Origin: Sinorhizobium terangae
GTDB taxonomy: Bacteria > Pseudomonadota > Alphaproteobacteria > Rhizobiales > Rhizobiaceae
Assembly (NCBI RefSeq): GCF_009601505.1
Contig: NZ_WITC01000128.1
Location: 1 to 64,000, forward strand
DNA length: 64,000 nucleotides
Direction: 5' to 3'
Shown: one piece after another, positions 59,107-64,000 of the stretch
Numbering within the stretch: position 1 is the first letter of the stretch
How the letters are laid out: each line of letters begins with the position of its first letter
The notes under the pieces: generated by a model
Told to the model about the DNA's origin: nothing
Database searches by the model: none
Seen by the model: the letters and a program-made list of their open reading frames with translations, nothing else
Made by a program: the position numbers and the translations under genes

Positions 59107-59200
59107 CCTACGGCGCCGCGCGTCTTTTCAGGCGCGCAAAGGTCGCCGTAGCACTTTGAATGACTACATGTTTTTAGATCGGATCCGATTTGAGGATTAG
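59107..59200. repeat. RIME1-like element, copy 13
   Basis: CTACGGCGCCGCGCGTCTTT and CAGGCGCGCAAAGGTCGCCG form module one. Module two reads ACTACATGTTTTTAGATCGG and ATCCGATTTGAGGATTAG with its right arm lost. Confidence 0.7.
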
Positions 59201-59320
59201 GCTGCCAGCCGGCAGTCTGGGCAATGTTCCGGCAGGTGAGTGAAGCTTGGCGGCGGCGTAACTACGGGCGTCGCATGCCGTCCGATCTTCGTTTGGTAAT
59301 CATCGCGAGGGGGGAATGTC

Positions 59321-60778
59321 ATGTTCGACTGCTCGGCGGCAACGACGGCTCCACCCGACCACATTGGATGCCTCTGCCACAGGCCCGAAATCCGATACAT
59401 TGCCGAGCGCGTCAAGCTTGGCTTTTCCCGGCGCACTTTCATGACCGGAGTGGCAGCAATGGTGACCGGTGTCGGCCTGGGAACAACCGCGTCGGCGCAG
59501 TTGCAGTCGCCTCCCCCTGCGCCGGCTCGACCGATCCTCTTCACCAACATCCGCCTCTTCGATGGTACCTCCCCGACCCTTCGCGAGGGTGTAAAGGTGC
59601 TCGTCGAAGGCAACAGGATCAAATCGGTGGAGGATGGCGGCGCGCCCGCGGAAGCGCTGACGATAGACGGCGCCGGCGGCGTGTTGATGCCGGGGCTGAT
59701 CGACGCCCACACGCATCTCGCCTTCTCGACGATTCCCCTGGCGGTGGCGCTGACCGCCGATCCCAGTTATCTGGCGTTGCGCTCCGCGCGCGCTGCCGGC
59801 GACTTCCTGATGCAGGGCTTCACCACCGCACGGGATGTCGGTGGGCCCGTGTTCGCGCTGAAGCGGGCGATCGACGATGGCGCGATCGTCGGTCCCCGCA
59901 TCTGGCCGGCCGGTGCGATGATCTCGCAAACGTCCGGCCACGGAGACTTTCGCACCGTTCACGATCTGCCCCGCGAAGATGGCGACCGGCTGCATTTTTC
60001 CGAGCGCAGCGGCGCGGCTGCCATCGCCGATGGGGTCGACGAGGTGCTGCGGCGAACGCGCGAGCAACTTTTCCAGGGTGCGAGCCAAATAAAGGTGATG
60101 GCGGGCGGCGGCGTCACCTCCGACCATGATCCGCTCGACTCCACGCAATATACCGAAGCAGAGCTCCGCGCCGCGGTCGAGGCGGCGGCGGGGTGGAACA
60201 CGTACGTGACGGTGCACGCCTACACGCCAAAAGCCATCCGCCTGGCGATCGCGGCGGGTGTCAAATGCATCGAGCACGGGCATCTTGCCGACGAGGACTC
60301 CGCCAGGCTGATGGCGGAGAAGAGCATCTGGTGGAGCCTTCAGCCGTTTCTGGATGACGAGGACGCGGCACCATTTCCGGAGGGGTCGCCGCAACGCTTT
60401 TCCCAGATGCAGGTCATCAGCGGCACGGACACAGCTTTCGAGCTTGCGAAGAAGCACGGGGTCAAGACGGCTTTCGGCACCGACACGTTATTTTCGGAAA
60501 GGATCGCGGCCCGCCAGGGAGCGCAGCTCGCCAAGCTCATCCGGTGGCATGCGCCGGCTGAAGTACTCAAGATGGCGACTGCGGACAATGCGGAACTGCT
60601 TGCCCTCTCGGGGCCGCGGAGCCCCTATACCGGCAAGCTCGGCGTCATCGAAGCGGACGCGCTCGCCGATCTGCTGCTGGTCGGTGGCGACCCGCTGGCC
60701 GACATCTCACTGATCGCCGACCGAAACAATCTGAAGGTCATCATGAAGGACGGTCGGATCTACAAGAATACCCTTTGA
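59321..60778 (+). CDS. Tat-exported amidohydrolase-family protein
   Basis: This 485-residue metal-dependent hydrolase has an N-terminal Tat signal after a 35-residue lead (FSRRTFMTGVAAMVTGVGLG). The amidohydrolase barrel holds the metal ligands in LMPGLIDAHTHLAF, HAYTPKAIRLAIAAG and KCIEHGHLADEDSA, and the late Asp in KTAFGTDTLFSERIAARQG. Relatives act on imidazolone, prolidase-like peptides or organophosphates; the substrate is unknown. AGGGGGGAATGTC precedes the ATG at 59321. A shorter start at the RR-containing region is possible. It stands before the copper-linked genes but has no clear link with them. Confidence 0.87.
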   Translation: MFDCSAATTAPPDHIGCLCHRPEIRYIAERVKLGFSRRTFMTGVAAMVTGVGLGTTASAQLQSPPPAPARPILFTNIRLFDGTSPTLREGVKVLVEGNRIKSVEDGGAPAEALTIDGAGGVLMPGLIDAHTHLAFSTIPLAVALTADPSYLALRSARAAGDFLMQGFTTARDVGGPVFALKRAIDDGAIVGPRIWPAGAMISQTSGHGDFRTVHDLPREDGDRLHFSERSGAAAIADGVDEVLRRTREQLFQGASQIKVMAGGGVTSDHDPLDSTQYTEAELRAAVEAAAGWNTYVTVHAYTPKAIRLAIAAGVKCIEHGHLADEDSARLMAEKSIWWSLQPFLDDEDAAPFPEGSPQRFSQMQVISGTDTAFELAKKHGVKTAFGTDTLFSERIAARQGAQLAKLIRWHAPAEVLKMATADNAELLALSGPRSPYTGKLGVIEADALADLLLVGGDPLADISLIADRNNLKVIMKDGRIYKNTL

Positions 60779-60962
60779 TCGATGCGCCATTGGCTCATGG
60801 CATCGATAAGCGCATGTGCCTCTTCGAGATCAGCCAAGGGACTTATGCTGCGGATCTCCAGCGATTTCTCCTCCCGGGCAGGCATTTCCCTCGAACTTCT
60901 TTGACCGAGAGCATATTCAAATGGAGTCTCCGCTGATAGATGGGTGATCGATCGGAGCAATC

Positions 60963-61346
60963 ATGCTGAAGCACCTGCGTAGTAGAAAGAGCATTTGGGT
61001 GGCGCTTGTCGCCGCATGCATGCTCGTTCTGCAGGCTGCAAGCGGGCTTGCGGCCGGCACCAAGCCGCTCGGGCTGGATACGTTCGGAAACCCGCTCTGC
61101 ATTTCAGATGCGAACCACGGGACGCATGACCCGGCGCCATCGACCGATCACTCGAAAAAGCCGGACTGTTGCACGCTCGCTTGCGGGATGTTCGCGCATC
61201 CTGCGATCCCGGGGAGACAGCTCTACGTTCTCGATGCGCCGTCTGCGCCGCCCGTCAATCTCCCTGTAGCAAGGGATGGTCCCGAACTTCGCCAATGGCT
61301 GAAAGAGTTTCAAGGAAGCCCAAGGGCGCCTCCGCGCAAGGCGTGA
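60963..61346 (+). CDS. DUF2946-like periplasmic protein
   Basis: This 127-residue protein has an N-terminal signal or anchor helix (SIWVALVAACMLVLQAASGL) and a small domain with several His and Cys residues: ISDANHGTHDPAPSTDHSKK, then PDCCTLACGMFAHPA. The HxxH and CCxxxC pattern is typical of DUF2946, whose members are found beside copper genes and are thought to handle metal in the periplasm. GATCGGAGCAATC precedes the ATG at 60963. The YcnI and CopCD genes that follow on the same strand support a copper role. Confidence 0.7.
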   Translation: MLKHLRSRKSIWVALVAACMLVLQAASGLAAGTKPLGLDTFGNPLCISDANHGTHDPAPSTDHSKKPDCCTLACGMFAHPAIPGRQLYVLDAPSAPPVNLPVARDGPELRQWLKEFQGSPRAPPRKA

Positions 61347-61523
61347 AAATATCTACGCCACGCTGATTTCGCGAACGTTTAGTCGCGCCAGCGCATCCAA
61401 TCCAATATGAAGCCGAGAAACCGCGCCTGGCATTCGCAGGCGGAAGACACCCGGCATTCTGTCAGGCCCTCGTGCCATTTTGATCACCGCCGGGCCGAAC
61501 CGCCGGCGACATGGAGACGAAAT

Positions 61524-62054
61524 ATGTTGAAGACGTTCATTGCGACCGCAGCCATTCTGGCGCTTGGAACCGGCGCCGCGCTGGCGCATGTCAGCCTGCA
61601 GGTCAAGGAGGCGCCCGTCGGCTCGACCTACAAGGCGATCCTGCAGGTGCCGCACGGCTGCGAGGGCAAGCCGACGACGACCGTCCGGGTGCAGATCCCC
61701 GAAGGCGTCATTGCGGTCAAGCCGCAGCCGAAGGCCGGCTGGACCATCGAGAAGGTCAAGGGCACTTACGCGAAGTCCTATGACTACTACGGCACGCCGA
61801 CCAGCGAAGGCGTGAAGGAGTTGATCTGGAGCGGCGGAAGCCTCGCCGACGACGAGTACGACGAATTCGCGCTGCGCGTCTTCCTGACGCCCGACCTCAA
61901 GGCCGGCGAGACGCTGTATTTCCCGGTCGTGCAGGAGTGCGCCGGCGGCCTCGCCGAGCGCTGGATCGAGATTCCGGCTGCCGGCCAGTCGTCCGACGAC
62001 CTCGAATTGCCGGCGCCGGGCCTGAAACTGCTCGAAAAAGTCTCTGGACATTGA
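61524..62054 (+). CDS. YcnI/DUF1775 family copper-handling protein
   Basis: This 176-residue protein has a signal peptide (MLKTFIATAAILALGTGAAL then AHVSL) that exposes an N-terminal His after cleavage. The YcnI domain (about 22-165) is an immunoglobulin-like fold where His and Glu/Trp residues bind copper; visible are HVSLQVKEAPVGSTYKAILQ, VPHGCEGKPTTT and WSGGSLADDEYDEFALRVFL. It would act in the periplasm or outer face of the membrane as copper chaperone. ATGGAGACGAAAT precedes the start. The CopC-CopD gene follows after 83 bases. Confidence 0.88.
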   Translation: MLKTFIATAAILALGTGAALAHVSLQVKEAPVGSTYKAILQVPHGCEGKPTTTVRVQIPEGVIAVKPQPKAGWTIEKVKGTYAKSYDYYGTPTSEGVKELIWSGGSLADDEYDEFALRVFLTPDLKAGETLYFPVVQECAGGLAERWIEIPAAGQSSDDLELPAPGLKLLEKVSGH

Positions 62055-62137
62055 GCGCTGAATATTGAGCCAATAAGCTGGCGCTTCGGCGCCGGCTCCT
62101 TCGACGTCTGGGTTACCCGGTGTACACGCTCGCGGCC

Positions 62138-63730
62138 ATGAAATTCCCGCCCGGTCTTGGCCGGGCAACGATCGCTGTTCTCGCCTGGCTGTTTCTGGCG
62201 ACGGCGGCGCTCGCCCATGCGTCGTTGACAGCGACCGAGCCGCGGGATGGCGCAGTCGTTCCGGCTGCGCCCGCAAGGCTTGCGCTGTCGTTCAGCGAGC
62301 CGGTGTCGCCTCTGGCATTGAAACTGGTCAAGCCGGATGGCTCCGCAGTCGCACTCGAGCGGTTTACCCTCCGGGACCGCACGGTGGAAATCGAGGTACC
62401 GCCTGACCTCTCCGCAGGCACGCACGTTTTGTCTTGGCGCGTCGTCTCCGAAGACGGGCATCCGGTCGGCGGCTCGATCGTCTTTTCGATAAGGTCGCCA
62501 AGCAGGTCCACTTACGCCGGCGAAGTGATCGACTGGCCGGTGCGCGCCGCACTTTGGCTGGGCCGGGTGGCGCTCTATGCGGGTCTGTTCTTCGGCATCG
62601 GCGGCGTCTTCGCCTTGAGCTGGTTGCTGCAAGGCGCGCGAGCCGGGCTGCGCTTCATAACGGCCATGCTTGGCATCGGGCTGGGAGGGACAGGTTTATC
62701 CGCCGGGCTTCAGGGGCTGGATGCGCTCGGCATGCCGCTTTCCGCGCTGGCCGAACCATCGGTTTGGTCGACCGGACTCGGAACAAGCTTCGGCAGGACT
62801 GTTGTCGTGATGATCGCCGCGCTCGCCCTTGCAGGCGTCGCGCTGCTCTCGCGCCGGCGGCAGGTCGCGCGCTGGACCTCGCTCCTGGCGCTGTTGACGG
62901 GTTCGGCTGCCCTCTCCCTCAGCGGCCATGCCAGCGCCGCCGAACCGCAATGGCTGATGCGCCCGAGCGTCTTCCTGCATGCGATCGCGATCACGCTCTG
63001 GGTCGGTGCCCTGGTGCCTATCGCAAGGCTGTTCCAGACCGGCCGTGCGCATGCCCTCAAGGCCCTGCATCGCTTCTCCGTTTTCATTCCCTTCTCCATC
63101 GCCCTTCTCGTGGCGGCGGGCATCGTGCTCCTGGTCGTGCAGGTGGGCCAGCCGTCGGCCCTTCTCGACACGGCCTATGGCAATGTATTCCTGGTCAAGC
63201 TCGCTCTCCTCCTCATTCTTTTTGCTCTGGCGGCAATCAATCGATGGGTGCTGACCGGCCGCGTGGAAGCCGGCGATCAAGGCGCCACACGGTATCTCGT
63301 ACGCTCGATCGCAGCGGAGGCGCTTGTGGTGCTGATGATTTTCGGCGTGGCGGCTTCCTGGCGTTTCACGCCGCCACCGCGCGCGCTGGTGTCGGTCGCA
63401 GCGGAGCCCGCCTCGGTCCACATTCACGGTGAGAAGGCGATGGCGGAAATAACGATCACACCCGGAAGACCGGGACCGGTCGAAGCCTCCGCCCTCGTCA
63501 TGGCCGGCGATTTCTCCGCGCTGGACCCGAAGGAAGTCACTTTCGTCTTCTCCAACCCGTCCGCCGGTGTCGCCGAGATCAAACGCAAGGCGAGCAAGGC
63601 GACGGACGGAACCTGGCGCACGTCCGACCTCCTGCTGCCCCTCCCCGGCCTTTGGAAAATCAGGCTCGATATACTGATCAGCGACTTTGAGATCACCCGG
63701 ATCGAGGGAGAGATCCAGATCGGGCCGTAG
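62138..63730 (+). CDS. CopC-CopD fusion copper resistance protein
   Basis: This 530-residue fusion has a signal peptide (AVLAWLFLATAALAHASL), then a CopC domain (about 27-120) with the N-terminal AHASLTATEPRDGA copper site and VLSWRVVSEDGHPVGGS. A CopD part (about 125-420) of eight membrane helices follows (AALWLGRVALYAGLFFGIGG; LSLSGHASAAEPQWLMR; FLHAIAITLWVGALVPIARL), with the conserved His and Trp of CopD. A periplasmic C-terminal domain closes the protein. It moves copper across the inner membrane. ATG 62138 or GTG 62120 can serve; no strong ribosome site is visible. It is the last gene of the copper cluster. Confidence 0.9.
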   Translation: MKFPPGLGRATIAVLAWLFLATAALAHASLTATEPRDGAVVPAAPARLALSFSEPVSPLALKLVKPDGSAVALERFTLRDRTVEIEVPPDLSAGTHVLSWRVVSEDGHPVGGSIVFSIRSPSRSTYAGEVIDWPVRAALWLGRVALYAGLFFGIGGVFALSWLLQGARAGLRFITAMLGIGLGGTGLSAGLQGLDALGMPLSALAEPSVWSTGLGTSFGRTVVVMIAALALAGVALLSRRRQVARWTSLLALLTGSAALSLSGHASAAEPQWLMRPSVFLHAIAITLWVGALVPIARLFQTGRAHALKALHRFSVFIPFSIALLVAAGIVLLVVQVGQPSALLDTAYGNVFLVKLALLLILFALAAINRWVLTGRVEAGDQGATRYLVRSIAAEALVVLMIFGVAASWRFTPPPRALVSVAAEPASVHIHGEKAMAEITITPGRPGPVEASALVMAGDFSALDPKEVTFVFSNPSAGVAEIKRKASKATDGTWRTSDLLLPLPGLWKIRLDILISDFEITRIEGEIQIGP

Positions 63731-64000
63731 CGCATGCGGCCGATATTGGACCCACTTCCGCACCTTGCCGGTATCGGCACAAAGGGCGCGTCTCGACCGC
63801 ATCGGTCATCGGAGGCAGTCGTGGTGATTGCCCGGATTGCGCGCCATTGCAGCCGCTCCGTTGTTTGTTAAAGCGAGCGTACCTCCTCATTATCGCGCGC
63901 CTTCAGGTATCCGAATCGGGGAAGCCCACGCTCAAGACTATGTGGCGGCATCGTCGATCCGATCACAAAGGCGGAAGCCGCCAAGCCCCAAGAGCCTTTG
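63731..64000. other. window end; possible partial gene on the minus strand
   Basis: After the CopCD stop I see no full gene. On the minus strand a frame of 44 codons runs from the window edge to a stop at 63868-63870 (LERGLPRFGYLKARDNEEVR then SL). It may be the end of a gene starting beyond the window, but the length is too short to be sure. Confidence 0.25.

Noticed and set aside
1-64000. tRNA, rRNA genes or CRISPR arrays
   Set aside because: No cloverleaf with a TTCGA-type arm, no rRNA text and no regularly spaced direct repeats were found; the frequent palindromes are RIME, REP and AAAAGTG-type elements.

Overview
The window looks like chromosomal or megaplasmid DNA of a Sinorhizobium/Ensifer-type alpha-proteobacterium (Rhizobiaceae). 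It is GC-rich and carries rhizobial marker families (two BA14K proteins, a DUF982 protein, an AqpS-type aquaporin inside an arsenic operon). At least sixteen two-module palindromic repeats of the RIME1 type are scattered between genes. No tRNA, rRNA or CRISPR array was seen. The assignment is inference from gene content; no database search was possible.

Layout. 0-2.8 kb: an IS91-like element (tyrosine recombinase plus a frameshifted HUH transposase). 2.8-4.7 kb: a divergent TetR regulator and FMN-dependent alpha-hydroxy-acid dehydrogenase. 4.9-7.3 kb: small secreted proteins (two BA14K, one with a PTGSIYY repeat). 7.4-11.3 kb: a phage- or island-like patch with a DnaA domain IV-like protein, a CI/LexA-type repressor flanked by TGTTG dyads, and a small unknown operon. 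11.6-19.2 kb: a flavin-binding stress protein, a GreA-like factor, a class C beta-lactamase, two genes broken by homopolymer frameshifts (an alpha/beta hydrolase and a LysR regulator), an isochorismatase-like hydrolase and a membrane acyltransferase. 19.8-26.7 kb: a metal-transport-like cluster of two free HMA_2-like proteins, a DUF445 protein, a P2-type ATPase with an N-terminal HMA_2-like domain, and a DUF5132 protein.

27.2-28.8 kb: a DUF982 protein, an L,D-transpeptidase and an OmpA-type lipoprotein. 28.9-35.2 kb: a metal and metalloid resistance island, with rhodanese-ChrB and ChrA for chromate, an MFS transporter, then arsR, LMW-PTP-type arsC, aqpS, glutaredoxin-type arsC and arsH. 35.2-45.9 kb: a DUF899 protein, small rhizobial proteins, a MscS channel, an ArsR-SRPBCC-GST operon, a two-cupin protein, an AraC regulator, and a divergent NIPSNAP/TetR pair sharing a strong palindrome. 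46.2-50.1 kb: a small P-loop kinase, a second ArsR/MFS/DUF6428 module and a C45 Ntn hydrolase. 50.3-56.4 kb: a cadherin-like, probably secreted protein, a flavodoxin-fold protein, a second L,D-transpeptidase and a membrane-anchored class III nucleotide cyclase. 56.8-63.7 kb: an NmrA/LysR divergent pair, a Tat-type amidohydrolase, and copper-handling genes (DUF2946-like, YcnI, CopC-CopD fusion).

Together the genes describe an accessory stress and detoxification region: chromate reduction and efflux, arsenate reduction with aquaporin-mediated arsenite exit, copper handling, envelope remodelling and many one-component regulators beside their targets. The most striking non-gene signal is a 111-bp MITE-like insertion at 22007-22117, with 19-bp inverted ends and a 9-bp target duplication, lying inside a RIME element.
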